A stretch of 59,143 nucleotides of DNA from Kiritimatiellota bacterium (GTDB lineage Bacteria; Verrucomicrobiota; Kiritimatiellia; RFP12; UBA1067), in contig WRJS01000006.1 in assembly GCA_009778475.1 (NCBI GenBank), positions 1 through 59,143 of the forward strand, written 5' to 3'. Made by a program: the position numbers and the translations under genes. The first letter of the stretch is position 1; every line of letters begins with the position of its first letter. Positions 27,301 through 35,432 of this stretch are shown here, in pieces. The notes below the pieces were generated by a model. It did no database searches. It was not told the origin of the DNA and saw only the letters and a program-made list of their open reading frames with translations.

Positions 27301-28184
27301 TCATCCGCGTGCGAGTCGCGGATGGCGGTGTGGAACGCCAGCCGCGCGGGCTTACCCTTCGGGAGCGCGAGCGAGAAATCATTCCACGCCACGCCCCAGC
27401 CGTTGCGCCACGGCGGATGCACCGCGAACCCCGCGCGCTGGATGCCGCCCCGCGTGCTGGGTTCCTTCACGCTGGTCGTGCCGCTCGCCGGGTCATTCCC
27501 CGAGAAGCCCACGCCCAAGTCAACGACCTTCCCCCCCTGCGAATACCCCGTGCGCCAGCCGATGCCGTCGAGCCGCAACACACCATCCGATATAGCGACC
27601 TCGCGCGATGATGCGGGCGGTTCACGAACCGCCCCTACGGCCTCGAAAATCGCGATGGGGTGCAGCGTGATTTCCTCGCCGCCCGCCGTCTTACATGTCA
27701 ACACCGCATGGACAGGATAGAGCGCGGACAACACACTCGGCTTCGCCGTTGCGGTGCATGAGATGGACGCGTGCTGCCCCGGCTCCAAGGCGACCAAGAC
27801 CTTGTGCGAGTCATACGCTTTCTGGGGGGCAAGACTCAGCGACACCAGCATATCGCCTTTGACAGGCGCACCGCCCGCGTCCGCCACTTTGACATCAGGC
27901 GAAGCGTTCACCGTCCAGTCATCATTCAGCCACACCAGCACGTCCCCCCTGATGCGCTCCTTGCTCGTATTCTTGAGCGTGACCGTGAACGCCAGCGGCT
28001 CATCCGTCGGCACCTTGCGCACCCGCGTCCCGTTCCACTCCGTCCTGCTGCTCGTGTCGGGGAACTCCGCGATGCTCAGCGTCACGCCCGCCTGCGTGTC
28101 GCTCGGCGCATTGAACGCCCACGCGGGCAACGCCCCGACCGCCAACACGACACCACACAACACCATCCACTTATTCATGCCCAT
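24363..28184 (-). CDS. Giant secreted glycoside-hydrolase-like protein
   Basis: About 1273 residues with a signal peptide (MGMNKWMVLCGVVLAVGALPAWAF). The N-terminal ~180 residues are an immunoglobulin-like region (AFTVTLKNTSKERIRGDVLVWL); a beta-sandwich follows. The middle looks like a TIM-barrel hydrolase: RGMDAVEGRMCIDQWGGDY, WQRWGYDYRLPEIYPPRGD, CPHDNYIDFYPDA, DSLFIDVFTS and GAPMISEGGHDALIG. The Asp in FIDV and the Glu in SEGGH are plausible catalytic carboxylates. The organisation resembles DUF5696/GH101-like proteins, but I cannot assign a CAZy family. An AAGGAGG lies five bases before ATG 28184. It probably acts in the periplasm or outside the cell on host or plant glycans. Confidence 0.7.
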   Translation of the reverse strand: MGMNKWMVLCGVVLAVGALPAWAFNAPSDTQAGVTLSIAEFPDTSSRTEWNGTRVRKVPTDEPLAFTVTLKNTSKERIRGDVLVWLNDDWTVNASPDVKVADAGGAPVKGDMLVSLSLAPQKAYDSHKVLVALEPGQHASISCTATAKPSVLSALYPVHAVLTCKTAGGEEITLHPIAIFEAVGAVREPPASSREVAISDGVLRLDGIGWRTGYSQGGKVVDLGVGFSGNDPASGTTSVKEPSTRGGIQRAGFAVHPPWRNGWGVAWNDFSLALPKGKPARLAFHTAIRDSHADEPQSDGVEFKVFVTGEDGKEKELFTRFSDAKNWEAASVDLSAYAGQSIMLRLWTGPGPKNNTTCDQSYWGDPVVVVGKQCAPPTEEEWRAREEKAGKLAKAAAKKKPSSTELGFQLKVNGQVFGAAVVLGAQGLTDGVIAFSDGERVLAYRGFLCDVDRAGVGAVENGQPVTGVGADMRGGALTVSHDVKRPESDFVARAKISVDGGALRVAWDMPGVKRDARGTPRFTRLALGPCSEPLWRAYAGFGYVAEEPGAFTLHPGGFSLSTRHVGADYPNGLSLVQASDVFPDRAVHIPGQRRFGIETPHDATFMLVPSTKGAFDAARAYRDICGFPRGRGMDAVEGRMCIDQWGGDYRDAARGLAEAGRYGVNDAVFIKHVWQRWGYDYRLPEIYPPRGDMTAFMEMRDAAKAAGMLFCPHDNYIDFYPDAADFTYDHICFDESGRPIRAWYNKGATAQSYRWLPQAFRPVMEQNMRLMRDGFRPDSLFIDVFTSIRLFDYYDRAGNFYPCTRVAKEWADAFDTCRAILKRGAPMISEGGHDALIGAVDAGQCDHIMPERLFDPMPAAVERTPWHDMATHGKMALFAGGLGPRYAARRGEEHSGDPRHGYGSDDYLSNTVIGGRAPMCDGPFSRRTVMTYWLLHDICKDLAAKPLDTHRFGDTIHQQHTTFGRDANVWANRATNRTWRAAADIELPAYGFYAKTPATTAGIILIDGQRAAFSKSRGAFFADARPPHNLTGRERLETSVKDGRYTGDGTFELTLHFNALDAIDGYRPFMHICNPAVSADGEHIVFQADLRLDPARLARPGAFDAPATIRFPKELPAGTYTVRYGLYRPNGGDRLGIIGTLDGTSRVKGGQLHLEKGPDGFTQGRYASEGLDVTEGLNVDGKILDFGGIATDGAFRLLHSDKKAWQLIPLPGSRAFTATLALDTLGAAKRKVKAIEMTDPANTFTQPPDWKQNANALTLTCDGRAFAYKIIFE

Positions 28185-28290
28185 CACGCCCTCCTTACAA
28201 CAAAGTTGAAAGAGAAGCATACCATCTGCCACGCGCCCTGTCGAGTCAAGTTTACGGCAAAGAAATCTCGCATTTTCAATACGTTCTCCA

Positions 28291-28320
28291 TTGATGTGCG
28301 GGGCGCATTCGGTATATACT
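28291..28320 (+). promoter_or_regulatory. Putative promoter of the thymidylate synthase-trpF unit
   Basis: TTGATG (28291-28296), 18-base spacer, TATACT (28315-28320), 42 bases before the start codon. An AAAAAGGGG stretch near 28350 may serve as ribosome binding site. Confidence 0.45.
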
Positions 28321-28362
28321 ATTGGCTCATTTTCGGGATAGTCCGTATAAAAAGGGGTTCAG

Positions 28363-29265
28363 ATGAATATTCCAGTCCTGACCATTCAGGGGCGTTCGCT
28401 GGCGGAGACGTTTGAGAAGGCGCTGACCGCGTTGTATGTCGAGGGGGTGCGCATGCGCACGCAGTATGACAAGGAGGGCGACCCGCTCAGCGTGGACGCG
28501 ACCATGAACATGACGATCGCCGACCCGATGGCCGACCCGATGATCCACAAGGCCTTCCCCGGCGGCATCGCCGACCTGCGCGAGTACGTCTATGAGCTGG
28601 AGGGGCGCAAGGACGAGTGGGTCAAGGCCATGAACGACCCCGAGGACACGCGCTGGGAATACACCTACCACGGGCGCCTCCAGAATTACGGGCAGTGGAA
28701 AGAGAAGGGCGCGGGCGGCAGGCCGGTGTTCACGGGGCCGTTCAAGGTGGACCAGATCGAATACGTCATCGCCAAGCTCTGCGACCAGCCCTTCACGCGC
28801 CAGGCGCAGATGATCACGTGGATGCCCAGCATCGACCTGACGTGTTACGACCCGCCCTGCCTCCAGTCCATCTGGTACCGCCTTCTGGAGGACCGCGACA
28901 GCGTGCAGTGGCTGAACGTGAACGTGCGTTTCCGCAGTAACGACGCATGGGGCGCGAACTTCATGAATATGTTCGGCTTCACGATGTTCAACCGCACGGT
29001 CATTGCAGATGAGATCGCGCGGCGCACGGGCAAGGCCGTGAGGCTCGGGCGCATGAACTGGCAGGCGGACTCGTTCCACATCTACGGCAAGGACATCGAG
29101 CAGGCCGAGCAGCGCCTCTTCAACCGCATCGCCACCACGACCTTCGAGGAGCGCGTCTATCATTTCGCCGACCCGATGATTCAGGAGATGTACCATGAGG
29201 ACGAGGCCGCGATCTTGCAGAAAATCGCGGAGATGAACGCGAAGTACCGTTGCCCTGATGCGTAA
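28363..29265 (+). CDS. Thymidylate synthase family protein
   Basis: 300-residue folate-dependent pyrimidine methylase-type enzyme. The active-site segment YDPPCLQSIWYRLL contains the catalytic Cys in PPC. LNVNVRFRSNDAWGANFMNMFGF carries the RSND/N residues that bind dUMP, and DSFHIYGKDIE is the conserved DxHxY motif. PPC is followed by LQ instead of the classical HT, closer to archaeal-type ThyA and dCMP hydroxymethylases than to E. coli ThyA. The likely product is dTMP, but a dCMP-modifying enzyme cannot be excluded. No thyX or folA is nearby. It is followed by trpF after ~50 bases. Confidence 0.85.
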   Translation: MNIPVLTIQGRSLAETFEKALTALYVEGVRMRTQYDKEGDPLSVDATMNMTIADPMADPMIHKAFPGGIADLREYVYELEGRKDEWVKAMNDPEDTRWEYTYHGRLQNYGQWKEKGAGGRPVFTGPFKVDQIEYVIAKLCDQPFTRQAQMITWMPSIDLTCYDPPCLQSIWYRLLEDRDSVQWLNVNVRFRSNDAWGANFMNMFGFTMFNRTVIADEIARRTGKAVRLGRMNWQADSFHIYGKDIEQAEQRLFNRIATTTFEERVYHFADPMIQEMYHEDEAAILQKIAEMNAKYRCPDA

Positions 29266-29316
29266 TCCGGGTTAAGATGAAAATCCCTTCCCATGCGAAG
29301 TGCGAAAAACAGCTTG

Positions 29317-29901
29317 ATGGTGAAGGTGTGCGGCATCACGCGCGCGTGTGATGCGGAGGCGTGTGTTGCGCTGGGCGTGGATTTCTGCGGGTTCGTGTTT
29401 CATCCGCCGAGCCCGCGCAACATGGCGGCGGCGGATGTGGCGCGTATCCGCACAGAGGGCATCCGCCGCGTGGGGGTGTTCACGACGCACGACACGGATG
29501 ACATCCTCCGCACGATGGAAGCTGCGCGTCTGGATTACGCGCAGCTTCATGCGGAGCAGCGTGAGGAATGCGCGGAAGCGATCGGCGCGGAGCGCGTCAT
29601 CCGCGTGTGCTTCGCGTTGCCCGCGTCGCCGCGTTGCGCGGCGTTCCTGCTCTTCGACAAGCCGTTCGACTGGCGCACGCTGAAAGGCGGGACGGTATGC
29701 CAGCCGTACTTCGTGGCGGGCGGCCTGAGCGCGCTGAACGTCCGCGAGGCGTTGTCGTGCGGCTCACCCGCCGGGCTGGATTTGAACTCGGGCGTGGAGT
29801 CCGCGCCGGGGCTGAAGGACGCATCGCGCATCCGTGATGCGCTGGACGCAATCGCAGATTGTGGCAGGAGGCATGGAGATGACGGAGAAGGACGTTTTTA
29901 A
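29317..29901 (+). CDS. trpF: Phosphoribosylanthranilate isomerase
   Basis: About 194-residue TIM barrel for the third step of tryptophan synthesis. MVKVCGIT contains the catalytic Cys; GFVFHPPSPRNM, VGVF, LDYAQLH (catalytic Asp region), FDWRTLKG, FVAGGLSALNV and GLDLNSGVESAPGLKD follow the TrpF pattern. Start at ATG 29317; an upstream ATG at 29293 adds eight unconserved residues. No other trp genes are in the window. The last 23 bases overlap the start of the nine-repeat protein, whose Shine-Dalgarno AGGAGG (29866-29871) lies inside trpF. Confidence 0.95.
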   Translation: MVKVCGITRACDAEACVALGVDFCGFVFHPPSPRNMAAADVARIRTEGIRRVGVFTTHDTDDILRTMEAARLDYAQLHAEQREECAEAIGAERVIRVCFALPASPRCAAFLLFDKPFDWRTLKGGTVCQPYFVAGGLSALNVREALSCGSPAGLDLNSGVESAPGLKDASRIRDALDAIADCGRRHGDDGEGRF

Positions 29902-32203
29902 GGAGGCCAAGGCGTCTTACGGGTGGACGTGGCGCAGGGCGGAGCTCTCAGACAGGCGCCACCCTCAATACCCGAACAAATACTCGCTCAAGTCCCCGAA
30001 GGGCGATACCTTTATATTCCCCGACCTGATTGTTTTTGTCTCCGCGCATTCCCATCTTTTCTCGCCGCAGCAACTCAAATATAAACAAGGCGAGAAGATA
30101 TCAAAGGCGGTCTATGGCCTCGCCTCGCTTGCCCCCTGGGCGAGGAACAAACAGGAGTCATGGCGCGGCTGGACATGGACAGACGAGACAGAAGCCTCTC
30201 CTCAGGCATTGCTCCCGAAGGAATATCAGTTCTTGTCCCCCGACGGGCACGTGTTCAAAATCGCCGACATACACAAGTTTGTGCAGGCCCACCAGAAGCT
30301 GTTTGCGCCCAGGCATCTTGAACGGGCATCGAAAAGCGATAAATCCACAAAGGCCGCGCGCGGCCTTATAACCCTTGCCCCGTGGGTAAAACTGCGTAAA
30401 AGGTCATGGCACGGCTGGACGTGGCACGATGAAAACAACCCGCCGCCCCCGCCGCGAGAATATTCGCTCAAGTCGCCGAAAGGCAAAATCTATAAGACGG
30501 TCAACCTCAGGGAGTTCGTCGTCAAACAGCGCAGGCTGTTCACGCCCGCTCAACTCAAAGGCGATGCCAGAAAGAATACGCCGATGGCGGTGTTAGGGCT
30601 TACGATCCTCGCCCCATGGCTCAAACATAAGACAAAGAGGTGGTACGGCTGGACATGGTACGACGAGAAGAACCCCCCGCCACCGCCGCCGCCGCCGAAG
30701 AAACACTTCCTCAAATCCCCCGGCGGCAAGACCTTCACGACGACGGACCTGAAAAAATTCGTCGTCAAACACAGCGAGCTGTTTACGCCCGATGAGCTCG
30801 AATACCCGAAAGGCGACAGTACCCCGCGGGCCATGCGTGCCCTTGCATGTCTCGCCCCGTGGTACAAGAGCAGGCTCAACTCATGGCACGGCTGGACGTG
30901 GCACGATCCTGACAACCTCCCGCCGCCGAAACCGCCGCCCAAGGAATACCTGCTCAAATCGCCGAAGGGTAAACTCTTCAAGACGACAGACCTGCGGAAG
31001 TTCGTGCGAAAACATTCCCATTTCTTCACGGCGCACCAGATCGAAAGTTCCCCGGGCAAGAAATACCCGCGGGCATCGGAGACGCTTGCCCTGCTCGCCC
31101 CGTGGCGGAATTCCGGCGCGAAGTCATGCTACGGCTGGACATGGTACGATGCGGACAACCCGCCGCCGAAACCGCCGCCCTCCCCCCTGGAGGGGTATCT
31201 GCTCAGGTCCCCGCAGGGCGAATGCTTCAAAGTCACCGATGTGCGGCGATTCGTCTCCGAACACCGCAAGCTGTTCACCGAAAAACAGCTTGCGCGCACA
31301 AAAGGGACGAACTCATTAAGGGTGGTGAACGGGCTCCTGTCCATCCTCCCTTGGAGGATTTGCGAGACGGGAAGGACGTATTACGGCTGGACGTGGCATC
31401 GCGAGGACAGCCCGCTCCCGCCCCTGCCCGCGCCGAGGGAATATACGCTGATGTCCCCGTCCGGCAAGCTTTTCACGACCACCGACCTGCAGCAATTCAC
31501 CCTGAAAAACAAGAGGTTCTTCACGCCCCAGCAGCTCGAGTACGCCCCGAGGGAGAAGCACAACAAGGCCGCGCGCGCGCTGGCCAGCCTCGCCCCGTGG
31601 CGGAAATACCCGATGGCGGCCTGGTTCGGCTGGAGGTGGTGCGACGAGAACCATCCGCCGCCGCCCCCCCCGCCGCCCCCGAGGGAATATGTGTTGAGGG
31701 CGCCGGACGGCAAGGTCTTCAAGACCACCGACCTGCAGAAATTCACCGACTGTCATCGCCATTTGTTCAAGGATGAGCATTTTGAACACGTGAAGGGTTC
31801 GAAAAAGTCAAAGGTCTATTCCGGGCTTTCAAACCTTGCCCCGTGGCGGACAAGCTCCGTCAAAATAAAGTCATGGTTCGGCTGGACATGGTACCGTAAG
31901 GGCTGCCCGCCCCCGCCCCTGCCGCCACCGCGGGAATATACGTTAATATCCCCGAGCGGCAAGGTTTTCAAGATTGCCGACCTGCAGCAGTTCACCTTGG
32001 AAAACAGGAGGCTGTTCGCGCCCCGGCAGCTCGAACGCTTCCCAAACGATAAGACGACCAAGGCCGCGCGTGCGCTTGCCTGCCTCGCCCCATGGCGGAA
32101 AAACCCGACGGTGGCTTGGCACGGCTGGAGGTGGTACGACGAGAACAACCCGCCGCCATCCCCGAGGAAATATGCGGCGCGGCCGGCGGCGTGCCAGAGG
32201 TAG
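29879..32203 (+). CDS. Nine-repeat protein with proline-rich linkers
   Basis: 774 residues built from nine tandem ~80-residue units after a short N-terminal stub (YGWTWRR). Each unit reads Y-x-L-x-SPxGxxF-x-x-x-DL-x-x-F-V...LF-x-P-x-x-L...GL-x-x-LAPW...SWHGWTW-x-DE, then a linker of 4-9 prolines. The SPxGxxFxxxDLxxF...GW pattern resembles the small modules beside HNH/GIY-YIG homing endonucleases (SPxG...NLxxFCrexxL...GW), which are DNA-binding accessories. I infer a modular nucleic-acid-binding protein, but no nuclease domain, signal peptide or membrane segment is visible. AGGAGG (29866-29871) is 7 bases before ATG 29879. Translation is coupled to trpF by a 23-base overlap. Function unknown. 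Confidence 0.85.
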   Translation: MTEKDVFKEAKASYGWTWRRAELSDRRHPQYPNKYSLKSPKGDTFIFPDLIVFVSAHSHLFSPQQLKYKQGEKISKAVYGLASLAPWARNKQESWRGWTWTDETEASPQALLPKEYQFLSPDGHVFKIADIHKFVQAHQKLFAPRHLERASKSDKSTKAARGLITLAPWVKLRKRSWHGWTWHDENNPPPPPREYSLKSPKGKIYKTVNLREFVVKQRRLFTPAQLKGDARKNTPMAVLGLTILAPWLKHKTKRWYGWTWYDEKNPPPPPPPPKKHFLKSPGGKTFTTTDLKKFVVKHSELFTPDELEYPKGDSTPRAMRALACLAPWYKSRLNSWHGWTWHDPDNLPPPKPPPKEYLLKSPKGKLFKTTDLRKFVRKHSHFFTAHQIESSPGKKYPRASETLALLAPWRNSGAKSCYGWTWYDADNPPPKPPPSPLEGYLLRSPQGECFKVTDVRRFVSEHRKLFTEKQLARTKGTNSLRVVNGLLSILPWRICETGRTYYGWTWHREDSPLPPLPAPREYTLMSPSGKLFTTTDLQQFTLKNKRFFTPQQLEYAPREKHNKAARALASLAPWRKYPMAAWFGWRWCDENHPPPPPPPPPREYVLRAPDGKVFKTTDLQKFTDCHRHLFKDEHFEHVKGSKKSKVYSGLSNLAPWRTSSVKIKSWFGWTWYRKGCPPPPLPPPREYTLISPSGKVFKIADLQQFTLENRRLFAPRQLERFPNDKTTKAARALACLAPWRKNPTVAWHGWRWYDENNPPPSPRKYAARPAACQR
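29981..32170 (+). repeat. Nine ~240-bp coding repeats
   Basis: Nine units of roughly 240 bp encode the 80-residue modules. Protein similarity between units is clear (SPxGK, DL, F, APW, GWTW), but DNA identity is only moderate, so the array is old rather than a recent slippage product. Linker length varies with CCGCCG triplets. Confidence 0.85.
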
Positions 32204-32415
32204 AACCACCCGGCCTTGATCTTGTCGAAGCGCGCCTTCCCCTGCATCCCGCGCATGAGCCCGCGCCGGAGGGGCTTTTACCCCTGTTTCCCCTTTCCAA
32301 GTGTGGCTCATTTAATATTGCAATTTGCGCCACAGATTACACGGATTTCAGGGAGTGACATTCATCGCGTCAATTGCTATACTCATGGCTTTCTGGTGAA
32401 AGGCGGGGTGTCGGC

Positions 32416-33702
32416 ATGAGGAAGATTTTGATTGTTCAGGTTGCGGGGCTGGGGTATGACTTCGCCACGGCGTGCGGCGCGGCGGAGCTGGGCGGGTGTG
32501 CCGTGCGCCCGATGCAGCCCGTGTTCCCCGCGCTGACCTGCACGGCGCAGGCCACGCTGCGCACGGGGCTGGCGCCCGCGCAGCACGGCATCGTGGCGAA
32601 CGGTTTTTTTGACACCACCCTGCGCAAGCCGATGTTCTGGGAGCAGTCCGCACGGCTTGTCCATGGCGGGCGTTTCTGGGAGGCCTTCCGCGCGCGTGGC
32701 GGGACGGCCGGGATGGCGTTCTTCCAGCAGAGCCTCGGCGAGGCGGTTGACTTCCTCGTCTCGCCCGCGCCCATCCACACGCACGGCGGCGGCATGATCA
32801 TGGGGTGCTACAGCCGGCCTGCGGATCTCCATTCGCGGCTGTCGCGCCATGCGCGGCGCCCGTTCCGCCTGCACCACTACTGGGGCCCGCTCGCGTCCGT
32901 CAAGAGCTCGGAGTGGATCGCCGACGCCATCGCGGGTTTCCTCTCGGATCCGGACGCGCCGGACTTGCTCATAACCTATCTGCCGGGCCTCGACTACGAT
33001 CTCCAGCGTTTCGGGCCGGGGCATCCCAAGGCCCGGGCCGCCATGGCCTGCGTGCAGGGCGAGCTCGCGCGCCTAGCCGCAGCCGCGCGCGCAAACGGTT
33101 TTGAGATTGTCATCTTCGGAGACTACGCCATCACGCCCGTCACGCGCGGGGCGGTGTTCCCGAACCGCGCGTTGCGCGAGGCCGGGCTGCTTGCCGTACG
33201 CGACGTGCGCGGGATGCGGTACCCCGATTTTTACGGGAGCGCGGCATACGCGCTCCCAGACCATCAGGTGGCGATGGTGCATTGCCTTGACCCTGCGGCG
33301 GGAGCAGACACCGCGCGTGTGCTGGGCGCGTTGCCGGGTGTCGGGCGCGTGATGGGCAAGGCCGCGCAAGAGGCGGCGGGCATCGCGCACCTCCGCGCGG
33401 GGGACCTGCTGCTCGTGGCCGAGCCGGGCGCGTGGTTCGCCTACCCGTGGTGGGCGGACGCGCGGGAGGCCCCCGACTACGCCGCGCACGTGGACATCCA
33501 CAACAAGCCGGGGTTCGACCCCTGCGAGCTCTTCTTCGGGCGCAACCCGTTCCACGTCAGCATGGACACGGCAAAGGTGCGCGGCACGCACGGTCTCGCG
33601 GGCGAGGGCTGCGCGGCAGCCTTTGCCGCCTCCGCCCCGCTCCGCGCGGAGACGGTCGCGGGGCTGGCGCATGAGATGCGGGATTGGCTCGTTGAGAGTT
33701 GA
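32416..33702 (+). CDS. Alkaline-phosphatase-superfamily phosphodiesterase
   Basis: 428-residue protein of the nucleotide pyrophosphatase/phosphodiesterase branch. VQVAGLGYDFATACGA begins the fold (a conserved Asp is replaced or shifted here). FPALTCTAQATLRTG contains the nucleophilic Thr. LPGLDYDLQRFGPGH, IFGDYAITPV, VDIHNKPGFDPCELFFGRNP and GTHG supply the expected metal-binding Asp/His residues. No signal peptide is seen, so it is probably cytoplasmic. ATG 32416 is used. The preceding 212-bp gap has an ACAGATTACACGGATT repeat fragment. Substrate unknown: nucleotide sugars, phospholipids or phosphonates are possible for this family. Confidence 0.8.
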   Translation: MRKILIVQVAGLGYDFATACGAAELGGCAVRPMQPVFPALTCTAQATLRTGLAPAQHGIVANGFFDTTLRKPMFWEQSARLVHGGRFWEAFRARGGTAGMAFFQQSLGEAVDFLVSPAPIHTHGGGMIMGCYSRPADLHSRLSRHARRPFRLHHYWGPLASVKSSEWIADAIAGFLSDPDAPDLLITYLPGLDYDLQRFGPGHPKARAAMACVQGELARLAAAARANGFEIVIFGDYAITPVTRGAVFPNRALREAGLLAVRDVRGMRYPDFYGSAAYALPDHQVAMVHCLDPAAGADTARVLGALPGVGRVMGKAAQEAAGIAHLRAGDLLLVAEPGAWFAYPWWADAREAPDYAAHVDIHNKPGFDPCELFFGRNPFHVSMDTAKVRGTHGLAGEGCAAAFAASAPLRAETVAGLAHEMRDWLVES

Positions 33703-33909
33703 AAGCCGGAGCGGGAAAGCCCGGCATAAGCCACCTCGAATGGTGATAGTCAATTTGACCTTACGTTGTCACATAATGCTTCCAAAGACCGGGCGCCGTG
33801 CCGTTGTGTTATGGGTCGCGGCGACATCTTTCCGTCGTTGCGGGAAGAATGCAACAATGTCACCTTGAATCACTAGAACTGTCCTAAAACCGCAAGATTC
33901 AATACCGTT

Positions 33910-34004
33910 TGAACCGCAAAATGCGCGAAACACGCAAAAAAGATTTGCCCCCCAATAAAAAAGCGCTCATGAATTTTCGCGTCTTTCGTGTTTTTCGCGG
34001 TTCA
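33910..34004. repeat. Hairpin repeat GAACCGC...GCGGTTC
   Basis: Imperfect inverted repeat: TGAACCGCAAAATGCGCGAA at the left pairs with TTCGTGTTTTTCGCGGTTCA at the right around an AT-rich loop. It is another family of the intergenic hairpins seen in this window. The remainder of 33703-34079 shows no gene or further structure. Confidence 0.7.
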
Positions 34005-34079
34005 TTTCAGCCTGTGACCCTGATCCGGATTGCGCATTGATGAAAAGTCTTTTGGTGGAACTCGGGTTTGAGGACAGGC

Positions 34080-34190
34080 CTAATGCGTGGTGTATCCCAT
34101 CGTCTTGTCAGTATGGTCTTCAAATGTCCCTGCGGTTATCCCTTCCCCGTCGCAATCGGTTATCCCCATGTGAGTGCCTGTTGAAATCAT
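34080..34190 (-). pseudogene. Degenerate toxin-tail copy T3
   Basis: 36-codon relic of the C-terminal tail of the 715-aa protein: MISTGTHMGITDCDGEG aligns with VISTGHHVGITDYDGEG, then diverges and lacks the SVYRRYEP end. Its ATG overlaps the stop of the preceding gene (ATGA 34187-34190), exactly as in the other tail copies. No gene follows it on this strand, so this is the decayed end of the cassette array. Confidence 0.75.
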
Positions 34191-34765
34191 CTGTCCTCTT
34201 TCTCCCATGTGCTTCTATGCACCTCAACAGGCGGGCGGCCCGAGTTCTCGTTCGTCATCGACACAAAGAAAACTTCATTGGAAAAAACGATCGTGTCTCC
34301 CATGTCGGACAAGTGCCATAATTCCTCGATTTTGGCATGTAAAATCTCAACCCCGTAACGACCGTTGATCGGGTGATACAGGTAAGGGGATGTGCCGGGG
34401 AACGTCTCAAACACATGCACACCGTCATCAGGGTAAATGAGGAACCTCCCTTTTTTATTATCGGAGAGGTCCACCGCAAACCAGCGATCATGCGCAATCC
34501 TATAACCCGGCGGAGCAAGCGATATGTCGCCGCCGCTGTCAACATGCACAAAAAGAACATCGCCATGCCCCTTCACGTGGTAAATTTTTGAGGGGATGGT
34601 TTTTCCTGTGTGTGTCCCAGCCTCCACCTGCCATTGTACGGCTGGGATAAACGGGGGAGGATACAGGGTAAACCAAACGCAACACAGTATATAGCACACC
34701 AGCAACACCAGCGGAGCAATCACCACCGACACAAGCATCCATTTGATTCTCTTTCTGTTGTTCAT
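34187..34765 (-). CDS. Putative immunity-type membrane protein (family A, copy 4)
   Basis: 192 residues: one N-terminal membrane anchor (about 9-33), then a domain predicted to face the periplasm. Family A blocks: QWQVEAGTHTGK, DRWFAVDLS, YPDDGVHVFE, GVEILHAK, SDMGDTIVFSNEVFFVSM and NSGRPPVEVHRS. The family is shared with 34890-35432, 35560-36132 and 36157-37017. It differs from its relatives by ~12 extra residues before the WFAVDLS block. Its ATG overlaps the stop of tail T2 (ATGA), and AGGAGG inside T2 lies 8 bases upstream. The location fits immunity against a periplasmic cell-wall hydrolase; this is inference. Confidence 0.75.
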   Translation of the reverse strand: MNNRKRIKWMLVSVVIAPLVLLVCYILCCVWFTLYPPPFIPAVQWQVEAGTHTGKTIPSKIYHVKGHGDVLFVHVDSGGDISLAPPGYRIAHDRWFAVDLSDNKKGRFLIYPDDGVHVFETFPGTSPYLYHPINGRYGVEILHAKIEELWHLSDMGDTIVFSNEVFFVSMTNENSGRPPVEVHRSTWEKEDR

Positions 34766-34893
34766 GGCTCATACCTCCTGTACACGGATTGGGTTGCGAA
34801 AAAATCATAAGCCTTGTGGACGAATCCTCTCCCCGCATTTATCCCCTCTCCGTCGTAATCGGTTATCCCCATGTGACGACCATCTGAAATCAC
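34762..34893 (-). CDS. Orphan toxin-tail ORF T2
   Basis: 43-codon ORF from a GTG that overlaps the stop of the upstream gene (GTGA) to a TGA that overlaps the next start (ATGA). Its sequence VISDGRHMGITDYDGEG, then KAYDFFATQSVYRRYEP matches the last 44 residues of the 715-aa protein. It keeps the His of the HxGI motif but has no Cys half, so it cannot be an active enzyme alone. The codons for the Arg-Arg in YRRYEP form AGGAGG, the ribosome binding site of the next gene. Confidence 0.75.
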   Translation of the reverse strand: MISDGRHMGITDYDGEGINAGRGFVHKAYDFFATQSVYRRYEP

Positions 34894-35432
34894 TTGCGGC
34901 GGCGGTTGTCCTTGCTGCTCCGATGCAACTCAACAGGTTGGCGGCCGGAGTTCGCTTGCGTCGCGGACACAAAGAAAAAGCGGTTGGAAAAAACAACCGA
35001 GTCGCCCGTGTAGGTGAGCCATGCGTCCCCGGCCTTCCCGGCCAATATGTCAACCCCAAAATGCCCACGGGTGTTATAACACAGGTAAGGGGATGCGCCG
35101 GGAGTCATATAAAGCACATGAACGGCATCCTCGGGGAATTCGTATATCGTGCGTTTGTGCCTGACACCGGAAAAATCCATCGCAAACCACCCCGGGTTTT
35201 CATCGATGATATGCAGAAAAAATATCTCACGCCCTTTCACTTGATAGATTTCTGCGGGCAGGGGCTCTCCTGTGTGCCTTCCGACCTCCACTTGCCACTG
35301 CGGGGCAGGGATAAGCGGGCGGATATATAAAACAAACACAGCCAAATCCAGCATGAAGAATAACCCCGGCACGAGCAGGAGAATCGCCAATGGCACAAGC
35401 AACAGCCCGACTATCCATTTTTTATATCTCAC
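34890..35432 (-). CDS. Putative immunity-type membrane protein (family A, copy 3)
   Basis: 180 residues with an N-terminal membrane anchor (GLLLVPLAILLLVPGLFFML) and the family A domain: PQWQVEVGRHTGE, IYQVKGREIFFLH, WFAMDFSGVRHK, FPEDAVHVLYMTPGASPYL, GVDILAGK and SVVFSNRFFFVSAT. GTG start overlapping the stop of tail T1 (GTGA), with AGGAGG 8 bases upstream inside T1. It ends in a basic tail (KDNRRRK) whose stop overlaps the start of tail T2. It is closest to the copy at 36157-37017 in its first 170 residues. Confidence 0.75.
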   Translation of the reverse strand: MRYKKWIVGLLLVPLAILLLVPGLFFMLDLAVFVLYIRPLIPAPQWQVEVGRHTGEPLPAEIYQVKGREIFFLHIIDENPGWFAMDFSGVRHKRTIYEFPEDAVHVLYMTPGASPYLCYNTRGHFGVDILAGKAGDAWLTYTGDSVVFSNRFFFVSATQANSGRQPVELHRSSKDNRRRK

